Shown in pieces: positions 33,331 to 44,104 of a stretch of DNA of 64,000 nucleotides (position 1 is its first letter; each line of letters begins with the position of its first letter). The stretch is from Kingdonia uniflora (lineage: Eukaryota > Streptophyta > Magnoliopsida > Ranunculales > Circaeasteraceae). Location of the stretch: NCBI GenBank assembly GCA_014058105.1, contig JACGCM010002890.1, positions 682,001 through 746,000 on the forward strand, written 5' to 3'. The notes under the pieces were generated by a model. That model saw nothing but the letters and a program-made list of their open reading frames with translations, searched no databases and was not told the origin of the DNA. The position numbers and the translations under genes are program-made.

Positions 33331-34560
33331 GCTTATGACAGGCCAGATTGGGATCGATGCCCGACATTTTACGAAATGTCCAAGCGAATACATTACTGTT
33401 GTCTTTAAGGAACATAATAAGAACATCTCGTTCTGCTGTGGGCAGAAGAGTTCCAATGAATGTTCCTCATTTTTTCCCACTGATTTCAACGTACTCTGTG
33501 ATTTCTATACTTGGAAGCTGGTTTTATGTAGAGTTTACTGTAAAGTTTCCTGTAATGTTCCCCGTTGTTCTCTGTAATTGCTATACGACCTATGGTATCG
33601 ATGGTTCTGGTACGATGGTAACCGTATTTTTACAAGCTCGAGCTAGCTTCTAACTGCTTTTAATTTAGTAAATGCCACCATTTTATTCGAATCACAGTGC
33701 CAAATAATAGGTTGACGGAATAGCTCCCATATTATGTAGCCAGCTGTGTTCCATTATCCCTAAATAACAAGATTCTGCATTGATAATGAAAATTACAACT
33801 TCAAATGTTGCTGGTCCTACTATAATAGGAAGTATGATCTTTCCTACACGTTCTTCCCTAGAGCCATTGAATCCTCATATTTCAATGACACTAGACTGCA
33901 CTTTGTCAGCCACCCCATCTGATTAATCGTTCTTTAAAAAAGTAGTTCAATGCTACTAGCAATATCTACCATCATTGTATGTAGTATGACATTTCTCATT
34001 TTCAACATGATCACCAATGCATCATGATGGGGAAAGTTGACATGACGAATATCATAATCATCAAAAGAGAATCATGTGTGTTTGGAGCTAGATGCGGGGA
34101 GTAACCGAGCTTCTTCATCATCTATAGACAAGTCGTGACATTGGCCTATTCGTCATCATTTGTACCTGTTCAATTTGTTAATGGTATGAGTCTCAATGAA
34201 GTAGATGAGGGAGATATGGCATAAATGCTTCTACTCTATTGTTTCTTTGACCGTACGACCTCTGTGGGAAGTTTGTAACTCCCATTCTTGTAACTTTCAG
34301 TTTTCACGATGTATTCATGCATTCGTCCATCCACAAAAATATACTCCAACAATCACTGTAAAGCAAAACAATACTTCATCTCATGATGTCAGACTTTGTG
34401 GTGAATGCAATATGGTTTGTTTTCAATGGGTTAGAGATACTTTGTATTGCAAAAAAACTTATCCTTTTGAAGTATAGGATAAATGTTGGCTATGGTAACT
34501 GTCATCTTGGGAAGATAGGGTTTTGGCATATTGTAAATTATTCTAGACAACGTATTTGGC
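33331..34560 (-). pseudogene. Protease and gag C-terminal remnants of Tat-1
   Basis: By order and weak similarity to Tat-2 28420-29620, this stretch covers the RT upstream region, the protease and the gag end. Around 33960-34040 the minus strand reads HDALVIMLKMRNVILHTMM then VDIASSI, where Tat-2 has LIDTGSAV, so the catalytic DTG is lost. The gag part is barely readable. Similarity fades near 34560, where sequence assigned to element X begins. No PBS or 5' LTR of Tat-1 is found. Confidence 0.6.
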
Positions 34561-34947
34561 GATAAAACTATTTTCACTGTACACTCAAATATAGTTAAAG
34601 CAAAATATTTGAATCTCTTACTAATCTTGAGGTAGTACCTCTAGTTTCGAATAAGCTTAAAATATTCTTTGGTATATTTAGGAGAATAACAGGTTTAAGG
34701 ATTTCCCATCGGTATATTTTTGCCACAACATAGGATAACTTTACAGGAAATGTGTCATGTGTATTCTAGAGTTGTTTAAAATGCCATTATTGACTTTTGT
34801 GGGTATAGTCACTACAAGCCCTTACGAGACAAAACTCGTCCACCAGGCTAAACCTGGAAGTTTAACGACTTGTTGCATATGGTAAATGCAATCGCGCTCC
34901 TTGCAAAAGTGGCTATTATCTTATTTTACTCAGGACGAGCAAAAAAC

Positions 34948-34962
34948 AAGTTTGGGGGTATT
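34948..34962 (+). other. Polypurine tract of element X
   Basis: aagtttgggggtatt immediately precedes the tgat LTR start. It would prime plus-strand DNA synthesis. Confidence 0.6.
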
Positions 34963-35386
34963 TGATGAACGCGTAATTATGACATTTTTAATATATCCGA
35001 ATATGTATTTTAGTCATCTATTATATTTAATTTTAGATACTTATGCGCGTTTGTTTGATTGTAGCTATTGGAGATGGATATTTGAAACCAAGATCTTAAA
35101 GTCAAGTAAAAGTGTCTCCAACAGTTTATAGCACAAAAAGTCAAAGACATAATATATTTGGTCTCAAGATTGAAGAAATATATACATAAATATTCTTGGA
35201 GAATAAGATTACATCCAAGATCCTTGAAGATATTTTATATTGAAGATATATCCAAGAGTTTCTATGAAGAAAGATCTCTACATTACTTAAGGGAATTATA
35301 TGTAAGAATCTAAGATAATTGGTTCTAATATTAAAAGAAATTATTGTGAAAATATTCTTTAGAATATAATTTCGGGTTCCTTCTCC

Positions 35387-35395
35387 TATAAAAGG
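35387..35395 (+). promoter_or_regulatory. TATA box in LTR X
   Basis: tataaaagg in the context ttctcctataaaaggaaccc is a strong TATA match inside the LTR, about 85 bp before the CT microsatellite. Confidence 0.6.
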
Positions 35396-35473
35396 AACCC
35401 TTCCCTCCATTGTAATTGGGCATCTCACATTCAAAAAAATTGAAGAAATATAAAAGTACTTTTTGTTCAAGCA

Positions 35474-35479
35474 TCTCTA

Positions 35480-35532
<53 letters not shown>
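35474..35532. repeat. (CT)n microsatellite
   Basis: A nearly pure CT run of about 55 bp starts with ctatctat imperfections. It lies in the probable 5' transcribed part of LTR X. Confidence 0.95.
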
Positions 35533-35537
<5 letters not shown>

Positions 35538-35939
35538 GCTTTATTTATTTTAATACGATGATCTTAGGGATAATACGAGGTTAATCCCTTTATAGCTATG
35601 ACAAGAGGGAAGCCCCTACCTAAGTAGCGATAGTGAAATATAGTTTTCTAGGATTAGCTCTTATTTAGCATATATTCTAAGAGTTATAATCCACTTCTAA
35701 GCTTAACCATAGTTAAAAAGTAAATTTAGTATCTTTTGCCAAAATCTAGTTTTATTTTTCCATAAAGTTTAGTAAAATATATCCAAAAACAAGTATTCAA
35801 GATGAGAGATAACCTTCCATGCCACACACTAGTACATGACACTAGGGCATATGCATATAGGTCTCTCAACAAAAATAAAGAAATACAAAAGTAAATAAAC
35901 CATGAACTCACATGCAGTATTGCTAATTTGCCAACGAGT

Positions 35940-36190
35940 CCAGTGTCGTTCGAACGACAGGAGCGTATCTCGTTTGAACGACCTCCAATGTCGTTCGAAC
36001 AAAAATATGAAAAACCTTTGAATTGTCGTTTTACTCAACAAGTTGAAAAAAGCCGGTGTTGAAGTTAGTGTATAATTCGTTCGAACGACTTCCAAGTCTG
36101 TTTGAACTACCTGTTGAATGTTGCCTTTGAATTATCGTCTGAATCAACATGTTGAAATTTTTGCTAGTTCATTCGAACAACCTTCTATCT
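35940..36190. repeat. GTTCGAACGAC repeat cluster in LTR X
   Basis: gtcgttcgaacgac, ctcgtttgaacgac, gtcgttcgaac, attcgttcgaacgac and one-change forms recur, arranged as roughly two copies of a longer unit that includes cctttgaattgtcg and caacaagttgaaa. The core palindrome ttcgaa is shared with the T' LTR cluster at 16340-16695 although the surrounding sequences differ. Confidence 0.7.
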
Positions 36191-36271
36191 CGTTTGAATG
36201 ACTTTCCTGATTCTATAGTACTCCGTACAATGATCATCGATTTTCTCTAGATATTCTAGTTTGCCGGTTAT

Positions 36272-36613
36272 TCATTCTTCCATCGGTTGGTTTGGGTCTG
36301 AGCTTCTCCGTGCAAGATGATCTGCCAAAAAGTTATATTTCCTCCACACATGGCTAAACTGAATATTTAGAATATGGGGAGTAATAAGGTTCCAAGTAGT
36401 TCTGAGTGCCCATGGGATTCTGTCCTTGGTGAAGGCTTTAATAGCCTCAACTGAGTCTGAAACAACCCACAAAGTCCTCCACCATTTTGTGACAGCTCTT
36501 TGGATGCCTTGAATAATTGTCGTGATCTGAGCTATAAAGTTTGTAGCATGACCAATGGATTTACTATATGTACCCAAAATTTTATCGGTGCTGTTTCTGT
36601 TGATAATACCCAT
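36272..36613 (-). pseudogene. RNase H domain of the LINE
   Basis: An open 113-residue stretch has ATNFIAQITTIIQGIQRAV, then WWRTLWVVSDSVEAIKAF (the SDS motif) and NFLADHLARRS near the end. It matches the ribonuclease H part at the C-terminus of plant LINE proteins and plant RNase H-like genes. It ends at a stop at 36272, 53 bp from the probable 3' end of the element. Confidence 0.75.
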
Positions 36614-37461
36614 ACCAACTTCTCCTGGATTGCCGAGAGCCGAACCATCACAATAGAGTTTTACTTTGGTTGGTGTTGGAGGCCCCCATCAACATTTCTC
36701 TATGTTGCTGCCTTGTCTTGGTTTGCAAGGAACATTTAACGCCTTTATGATCTTTTGGTCCTGAACGGTGTTGTGCATAGAATTTTTAGAGAGGTGAGCC
36801 ACATCTGCTCAGTCTGTAAGGATATTCAGCATTATTGTCTAATGAAGAAGTTTGATTATGTCAAATCACCATTTTTTCCTTACTTTCCAGATGATGCTGC
36901 AGATGGAGAAAACCATGGTCACCCAGAGATCCTTAATGTAGGAGTTAGATGCCTTTCTTCTTTCTAATATGGTTCACTAGTTGTCTGTTGGTGTAATAGG
37001 ATTGTAAGAGAAATATTTTGTAGCTCTCTGCCAGAGAGAGGCTGCAAACGGACAATGTAAATGAGTATGCTTCTGTGGCATTGTGACAGTGGTGACAAAT
37101 CAAAACTAGAGAGATACCTTTTTCATTATGGTATCATCCATAGGAAGTACATGATTAATCAGATGCCAAACAAAACCTAACAGACGAGGGTAAGCTACGT
37201 GATTCCAAGCATATCGCCACTACCATGCCGTAGGTTCTCCTTTACGCAGAGTTTCAAATGCATTCTTGGTTGAGAACGCACCTTGTAAATCTGGTTTTCA
37301 TATCATAGTGTCCTAGTTATTGGGATTGCACTGGATTTGTTGTAAATAGATTCCTAATGCCAGATGGAGTAGTAGTATGTCACTAGGGATGTTCTAGCCT
37401 TATGGGTTGATAAAGTTGTTAAGCATTGCTTTGTAGTTTTTCCACAAGTGTCTAGGCATTT

Positions 37462-37822
37462 CTATATATTCCATGATAGGGATATTTGTAGCCCATGTGT
37501 CTCTCCATAAATCAATTTTTGTTCCATCGCCGATGAGCCAACCAATCTAAGGTTTCGAGAAGGCAGCCCCAGTTTGGATACCAGACCATATAGTAGAGGG
37601 TTTGTGGTATCTAATAGTATCTCCACTCTTTGTACGAAATTTAGACTTGATAAATCTTGCCCATTCTTCTGTTCCTTGTTTGAAGACCCAGTGAAGTTTG
37701 CAAAGCATCGCATTGTTCACTTCCTCATACTTCGGACACTGAGTCCCCCTTCCTAAATTGGTTTGCATACCTTTTCCTATTTCAGCGTCACTCCTTTCCT
37801 TTTTGTCGGATCCCCGATCCAT
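37462..37822 (-). pseudogene. Post-RT Cys/His (zf-RVT-like) region of the LINE
   Basis: Two overlapping frames carry NNAMLCKLHWVFKQGTEEWA, the typical start of the region after RT in plant LINEs, then FRTKSGDTIRYHKPSTIWSG. A frameshift lies between the two readings. The zinc-binding residues downstream are not well preserved. Confidence 0.65.
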
Positions 37823-37869
37823 ATATAGTTTCTAAGGATGTTATCTCCCTCTTTAATTAGCGATCGAGG

Positions 37870-39600
37870 CTACTTGTAGACTGCCATATTATGTATGGGT
37901 ATGCTGTTCAGGATTGACTTTGCAAGTGTAACCCGTCCCTGGAAAGAAATCATCCTAATAGACCAGCTGTTAGCCCTTTTTCTAATTTTTTCAATCAGAG
38001 GTAATATGGCTTGCTTTGTGACCCTCCCTTGTATGAGTCGAATTCCCAAGTATGTATAAGGAAATTTTCCTTCCTTAAACCAAAGATTTTTGAGACACAT
38101 CTTCTACGAGTGAGAGGAATACTGCTCATGAAAATCTGGCTTTTGGCCATAATTATTTCCTGTCCAGGCACTATCTGATAGTCTGCTAGGATGTTCTTGA
38201 GATGTCGCAGGCAAGTAAGCTTTGTTGATGTCATGGTTTGTATTTTTCCTTGATCTTTGGCCTTGTGGAGGTTAATGTTAAGTATGTCTTCCACAATTGT
38301 AAAGATGATTGAAGAGAGAGGGGGCCACCCTGTTTGAGACCTCTAGACATCCGAAGGAATCCTGATGAGCTGCCATTAATAAGGATGGAGACCATACTAC
38401 TACTGATGATTATTTGTATCCTAGAACTAAATGTTGGAGCAAACCCAAAAGCGCTTATGATTGTGAGGAGGTATGTCCAGCTCATAGTGTCATATGCTTG
38501 ACTGATGTCTAACTTGAGTGCCACATTACCGTACTTTCTCTTAATTTGCATTTCAATCACCATTTCAGAGGCCATGCAGATGTTATGAATGTTTCTATTC
38601 ATGATAAAGGCACTCTGGTCTTTCAAAATACATCTGTCAGCAATTGGAGATAGCCGAGTAGTTAGGATTTTTGCAATAAGTTTTAAAATAAAGTTACTGA
38701 GACAGATCTGTCTGTAATGTTAAATTGAGGATGGATTATGGATTTTAGGGATCAGTACAATAGTGCTGGAGTTAAAGGTCATAGGAATCAAACCATCCCG
38801 AAAGAAAGAGGATACCCCAGCATAAATATCAGAATTCAGGGTCTTCCAGAATTTTTTGTAGTAATTTCCAGTGAACCATCTAGGCTGGGGGCGATGTTTC
38901 CATCTATAGAGAATACTGCGTCTCTTATCTCGTCATTGGTTGGGCAGGTTGTAAGATTAGTATTTTCCGCATCTGTCACTTGCTTGGGGAGCTGATCAAA
39001 GAGGGTTGAGCATTGCTACGTCTCTATAGCATTGAACTTGGCAGTGTAATAGTTGATGATATGTTCTATTATGAGAGGTTGGCTGGTGATGTCTTCACCC
39101 GTGTTGTATTTAATTTACGTGATCAGTGCCTTAGCGTTCCTAGCCTTTGTAGTTGAGTGAAAGTATTTAGTGTTTCTGCCTCTTGCTTGTAGCCATTTGA
39201 TCCTCAATTTTTGTCTCCAATCCTTATCTTTATTTTCCACCCATATGATCAGCAGTTTTGTTTGGGCTAACTATCTCTTTTCTATAAGATCGTTGGTAAC
39301 ATCTTCTACCAATTGTAATTGTAGTTACAACGTCTCTCTTTTTCTAGTATAGTTTTGTTATGCTGCTGGGTTTCAGATTCTATCTCCATCTCTTGATGTC
39401 GGCCTTTAGGCGTCTTAGTTTTAGCATAATCGAGAATAGCAGAGCAGTATTTAGCAGCTTCGCCCAGCTATGTGCTACAAGGTCCCCAAATCCCGGTTCA
39501 TCTTCCCAAGACTGTAGATATCTGAATGGGATGTTAGAAGGCTTAGGTACTTGGCAGCACTCACCAGAATGATTGAGTGGTCGAATTGTGTTTTAGGGAG
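37870..39600 (-). pseudogene. Reverse transcriptase of the LINE, YADD block missing
   Basis: Readable parts: MKDQSAFIMNRNIHNI, NVALKLDISQAYDTMSWTYL (first catalytic Asp) and RMSRGLKQGGPLS (38626-38330). After a break come ILADYQIVPGQEIIMAKSQI (about 38190) and LGIRLIQGRVTKQAILPLI (about 38040). The segment that should hold the F/Y-A-D-D motif, between GKIQTM and TSTKLTCLRH near 38230, is absent, so an internal deletion removed the active site. The part 38700-39600 is N-terminal RT with many stops. Confidence 0.7.
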
Positions 39601-39689
39601 TACCTTCATTCTCCAACCTCTAAAAGTATTCTGCCATTATGCATTTTTCAAGCATCTATCTAGGACCACCAACATTCTGTTGTTTCCAC

Positions 39690-40194
39690 TTTGAGCATTG
39701 TACCAGGTGAAAGTAAGTCATGAGGAGGGGCTTTCACTTAATTTAGCCATATCCAGAAAGTTGTTGAAGTCCATAACTGCGTTTGTGGGGGGTGGTTTTT
39801 TTCCCCTTTTCTCCGAGAGCCGAAGAACTACGTTGAAATCACCGATGTATATCCAAGGTTGTACATTGTTTACAGCAAAATTAGAGAGGTCTGTCCATAG
39901 CTCCAACCTGTTAATTTTGTTACAGTTTGCATGCACAAAGGAGAAGCAGCTCTCCATGTAGTGCACTGCAATATATTATTTAGAGAGAGAGAGAGAGAGA
40001 GAAAATACATTAGGTTTAGGAGTTCCTTTTCGCCATAGTTTCCATATGTTGCCTTTCTCTACGTTTTGCTTATTGGAAATGACTTTATTTTTATAACCCA
40101 ACAGTACAAAGTCTTTGCAGAATATCTTTGGTTCAGCAATGCCCAAAATATATGGTTGAGTTCTTGTTGTTATTTTCCAAAGATATCGAGTCAT
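39690..40194 (-). pseudogene. APE-type endonuclease of the LINE
   Basis: TRTQPYILGIAEPKIFCKDF (40194 down) fits the strand around the E-P-K motif of LINE endonucleases. After a break, WIYIGDFNVVLRLSEKRGKK (39966-39718) carries the GDFN motif. The start of the domain (an N-x-R-G motif) is not readable. A (GA)n run at 39982 lies between the two parts. Confidence 0.75.
39982..40003. repeat. (GA)n microsatellite
   Basis: An 11-unit GA run lies inside the LINE between two endonuclease pieces. Confidence 0.9.
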
Positions 40195-40319
40195 TTTTCT
40201 GTTCCCCAGCCTTCAGGCATTCCAGAAGATAACTTTCATTGGTCTTTACGGGTAGATCGTGTCACTCTCGGGTCTATGGTGTATACATTACCCCCTTTAA
40301 GTAATTGGTTAGGGCCAAG

Positions 40320-41226
40320 CTATACTTGTTCTTCTTGTTCCATTTCTTCAGCCCAACTTGTTGGGTTTAGATTGTGTCGGACCTCATGTATAGCCATTAA
40401 GTATGCATCTCCCTCAAGGGTATCCTCCTCATTTATTGGTTCCGTTGCGATATTTGCGTCTGTTACAAAAGGAACTTCCTCATTTGTTGGAACTTCAGGG
40501 CTATCTGCATCTACTACTTCGTTCTCCCCTTGCATACTCGAGCTGATTTTCGTTCCATCCTGCCCCCCAGAAGGTGTCGAGTCTATTTGTTATGTTTTTT
40601 CTATATCGTTCTCCACATCTATGAGGGCTTCAAACTGGTTAGTCTTCCACGTAATGTTGTTCTCCTCGGGTAAAGATGGTTGGTTACTGCTACCCTTTAT
40701 TATTGACCATCCTACATTTTTACCTATTTTTTCATGTTACAGCAATTAGTTAGATAGCCTAGGCATGCCTTAGAAGTAAATAGGAGGTGATGCTTTACTG
40801 CTCTCCTCCAAATTCTCCTGAAAGTATGTATGTTTTCCAGTATATATTTGCATATTCTTGCACAGTTATGAATTTGATCCTCTGTAAATCCAATCAGCCT
40901 ATAAGATTGAACTAGTAAATTGAGATTACATCGGATAGTTCCACTCAAGGGATTGTAATTATAGGTATGTTTCCTCCCCTTCCAGCTTCAATAATCCCTG
41001 CCGTTTCCGTACTCTTTGTTTCTGGTCCCCACACTTTGTCTGGAAAAGATGTCTGTACTATATCTCTACTTGTGGCAAGGATTTTACATTGGTTATCCTT
41101 GATTGTGTGTGACATGTGATCTTCTATTCGCAGGTGGATTGCAGCATTCCCTTCCCCAGTTGCCATGGCCATGAAATCTGCATACAACCTTTTGTTCTTA
41201 AATCGAACCATCCTTGATGGCTTCAA
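40320..41226 (-). pseudogene. ORF1 remnant of the LINE
   Basis: Two open pieces (41226-40945 and 40535-40320) are ordered before the endonuclease. The second is acidic, Glu/Asp-rich, ending in WAEEMEQEEQV. The first is basic at its start (MKPSRMVRFKNKRL). No clear CCHC knuckle was found. The assignment rests mainly on position. Confidence 0.4.
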
Positions 41227-42551
41227 GAATTTTACTATGAGGGGCTTGTGGCCAGATCATAACCTAATTTCCATCCCTCTGGCTATCTGTTGCAGTATTG
41301 GTTACTGAAGATGAGTTGGTGTTTATTATGGTATTTGGGTTTTGCATGAGGAATGATTGCTATAACGCCGAATTCAAACCCTTCTTGTTTATCAAATTGA
41401 TTTCTCGATTGATGATCGACGAAAGAAGATTAAGAGTTGGGAGATCCATCGTGAAGATTGGCTAGTTTAGAAGAGATCAATCATCGATCATTAAACAAGT
41501 TTAAGTGATTTATAAAATATTCTCTAAAATCATCAATTCAAGGCTTGCTTCTGTGTTTCCTTGCCAAAATTCGGTGTTATAACCACTAAGTCGAATTTTA
41601 GGACAATAAAGGGAAACAACGTATGAGAAGAAATCCAACCAAGCTTAACCATAGTTAGTTGAATCTCTCCTCCAAATCGTATTTAGTGAAACTTAATGAT
41701 TAAACAATAGATGCCTAACCATAGATCTAGGGTTAACATTTACACTAAAAATTCCCTACTCGGGATTTTTAGTACATAAATCTACCTAGTAAAACTATTT
41801 GATCTATTGTTATTTCTATTGGGTGGAACTTTAGTCATGGCTAGCTTCTTTTAATTTAATATCATTTCTTTAGTTTTGAAGAAAATACCAAATCACCGTA
41901 ATTCGGTCTAGGAAGTATTTGTTTTTCCAAACCTTTCTGTGGTACGACTCCCACTCCACAATTTCTACAATGGTAAATCCGTACTTAAGCGGGGAATTAA
42001 GTAATGCTTGAAAATGAATTTATCAGTTATATTGTTTAGAATATAGGCTATGGGAATTAACATTTACTGTATAGAGTATAAGAGATTTGAAATGGGTATT
42101 GGGCTAACGGTAAACACTGTATAAAATATTTTGGACAACATATGCATATCCTATCTTATTCCCTAGACTAAATCATAAAAGCCTAAAATTTTACAAAATT
42201 ATAGCTCACTCTAATTTTGGAGGATTAATTCGCCAAAAATACCTAGTTGTTGGACGACATGTTCCAATCCATTGAAATTCATAGGTATGTGGTAACAGAA
42301 GCCCATTTAGTGTTCACCTTGAGTTGGGCCTGAATATTGTTATCTATAATAAGAAAAAATAGGTTAGTGGGTTGTTTGAGTTCTAAAGATGCTTTGGTGT
42401 TCACGCTGGGATTTTGACCGTAATCGAGTACCTATTATGTTTACAATTGCTTAATTATTCTCTTTACGACTTAGAGGAGTTTTTGATCTTTCATTGATGA
42501 ATCTCAAAAGCTGTAAGTCTATTTAAATTTCATAATCTTCTCTAAGTAGAA

Positions 42552-42704
42552 ATGGCATCATCTTGTTCATGTTCATCTTGCAATCCAATTTCATGTTCCT
42601 GTTGTGGTGAGATAGAAGAAATGCCATTGTATAGCTTAAGTTCGGCGGTACATATGAATGGTGATGAATTCAATTCCCCCATTGATAAAATAAATGTGGT
42701 ATAG
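42552..42704 (+). CDS. Hypothetical short ORF, Cys/Ser-rich start
   Basis: This 50-codon ORF begins MASSCSCSSCNPISCSCCGE and ends KINVV. Seven Cys in the first 20 residues are unusual. Translation past the stop reads a basic tract (NKIRNKGKKKIMEG). I do not recognise it. It could be the first exon of a decayed gene or transposon ORF whose later pieces lie beyond 54026, but no splice link can be shown. Confidence 0.25.
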   Translation: MASSCSCSSCNPISCSCCGEIEEMPLYSLSSAVHMNGDEFNSPIDKINVV

Positions 42705-43204
42705 CCAGAAATTTCAATCAGTCGTTCTTCTGTAAACAAGCCGTTGAATTTGAAAAGTGATCTATGTCAGAAAAGAACACCAATGGGTATCACAAACAAT
42801 AAAATTAGAAATAAGGGGAAGAAGAAGATCATGGAAGGTAGTGTAAGAAGTGATAAGGGCTAAATAGAAGTTGTGAAAAAGAAAATGAGGAATAGCAAAG
42901 GAAAATGAACTAAAGTGAAGGTGAATGCTCAATTTTCGATTAAATTCTGCCATTGGTTTAGTTCTATTGATCTCATAGTTAGCTACAATTGAATTAAAAG
43001 AAATAAATTGTAATTCTTAGTTTGTTGTGGTGTTTATATTGGTTATTAGGTAGAGTTTATACAATATTGTTAGCAGAAAAATAGATTTATAGTTGATTAG
43101 TTATACTGGTTTGATGAGCTTTAATAAAAAAATTGTTTATACAATTTGAAGAATTTTAGTCCAATTATTGAATATTTGATAAAGATGCAAGAGTTGTTTT
43201 TTGG

Positions 43205-43310
43205 TTTTGTATTTATTGAATTTCCTTGTTTATATATTATAAGCCATATTTCAATATTAAAACATTATGGTCCAAAAATGACATGTTTTTTTCACCTTTT
43301 TTATCTATTA
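43205..43310. repeat. Second, uninterrupted copy of the large-LTR element's target region
   Basis: attgaatttccttgtttata, then gccatatttcaatatta and aacattatgg, match the joined flanks of the large-LTR element: attggatttcctagtttata before 44105, and gccatatttcaatatta with gacattatgg after 54026. It is a local duplication that happens to preserve an empty-site-like version. Confidence 0.65.
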
Positions 43311-44104
43311 GTTATTGCGAAATATTGTACTCTCTATACATATGAATTTGGGGATAAATGAAAAACTAGTAGCGTAGCTGCGAGGAAATGAGCATGTATA
43401 AAAAGAGTAGAAATATCATACAGCAAGTAACAATTTTTTAACTTCCTGCAGATCACGGTTAAATAATATCACAGATACAAGTCTATGTTTCATGTCTGAT
43501 ACATGCAACCGTGAATTATAATTAATATGTGGTTAATTAGTTGGTCGAATGAATTTTGCAGTGAACATAAGATGATCCTAGAAAGCCTGATAAAGTGATT
43601 ATCATGCTACATATCATCAATTAGTACTCATTATCAAAATAAAGATAAAAATGATTAGTTCTCTATGTCACATTATGTTGCACCGCCTTTTTGCGTTTTA
43701 TGTTAATGCATACTTCAATATTCTTAAATGAATACTATGTTTAAAATAGAAAATGTAAAAGAAGCATAGCATAAGAGTTTCTAGCCACAATAAAAATCTA
43801 CATGTTTTAATAAGTGACATGTGTATTCTCATCAATAAGCTTATTGTTTTCTAAGGTAGTTTGGTTTAGCCATCTTTTTTGTCTCATGAGTTTTTTTATT
43901 TAATTTTCACTTCTAGTTTCATCTGTGTATTCTTCTGAGAATACATAAAATAATGTCCATAAAGAATATACTGGATGTATCTCATTTTGTATGAATCACA
44001 TAAAAACATGAGTTTAAATTGTGCAGGTACGTTACAGAAATTTTAAATAAAAAAGTCCATATTTTGACATTTATATTGTATTGATTGGATTTCCTAGTTT
44101 ATAC

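Larger units (their letters stand above)
1707..34560 (-). mobile_element. Tat-1: Ty3/gypsy retrotransposon, Tat type, interrupted and 5'-truncated
   Basis: The element reads on the minus strand. In window order it has the 3' LTR (1707-2272), an antisense gene cassette on the plus strand (2504-10035), tandem repeats (10231-10575), then integrase, a second RNase H, RNase H/RT (10870-13340), the rest of RT (32719-33330), and protease/gag remnants to about 34560. The break between 13340 and 32719 lies inside the RT and is filled by a solo LTR that carries further nested elements. A second RNase H before integrase and an antisense ORF past integrase are Tat-lineage traits. The gag 5' part, PBS and 5' LTR are missing, and element X follows. 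Pol has stops, frameshifts and an altered integrase residue, so the element is not autonomous. Confidence 0.85.
36219..41353 (-). mobile_element. Degenerate plant L1-type LINE inserted in LTR X
   Basis: Minus-strand order is ORF1 remnant (41226-40320), endonuclease (40194-39690), reverse transcriptase (39600-37870), Cys/His region (37822-37462) and RNase H (36613-36272), the layout of plant L1-like LINEs with a C-terminal RNase H. Flanks tgattctata (about 36209) and tgattgctata (about 41354) look like a target duplication with one indel. No poly(A), that is plus-strand T run, survives at the 3' edge. All domains are broken, so the element is inactive. Boundaries may be off by some tens of bases. 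Confidence 0.8.
34600..42025 (+). mobile_element. Element X: 3' end and LTR of another LTR retrotransposon
   Basis: A purine tract aagtttgggggtatt (34948-34962) preceded by ctcaggacgagcaaaa abuts an LTR starting tgatgaacgcg at 34963. The LTR end is probably ttatca at 42025, mirroring tgat. Just upstream of the end, ctgtggtacgactcccactc and gtaaatccgtacttaag resemble the 3' ends of plant gypsy LTRs that read ctgtggattcgac. The LTR is split at 36218/41354 by a LINE and would be about 1.9 kb. No PBS follows at 42026, so this is the downstream LTR of a left-truncated element. Assignment to Athila/Tat-like gypsy is tentative. The left limit is uncertain. Confidence 0.6.
42026..44104. other. AT-rich spacer between element X and the large-LTR element
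   Basis: Apart from a doubtful short ORF (42552-42704) and a repeated segment near 43205, nothing coding is recognised. Sequence resuming at 54026 after the large-LTR element is the continuation of this region. Confidence 0.6.

Noticed and set aside
10870..34560. Endogenous pararetrovirus
   Set aside because: LTRs, PPT, PBS and integrase are present and no movement or coat protein is seen; the features are those of Ty3/gypsy retrotransposons.
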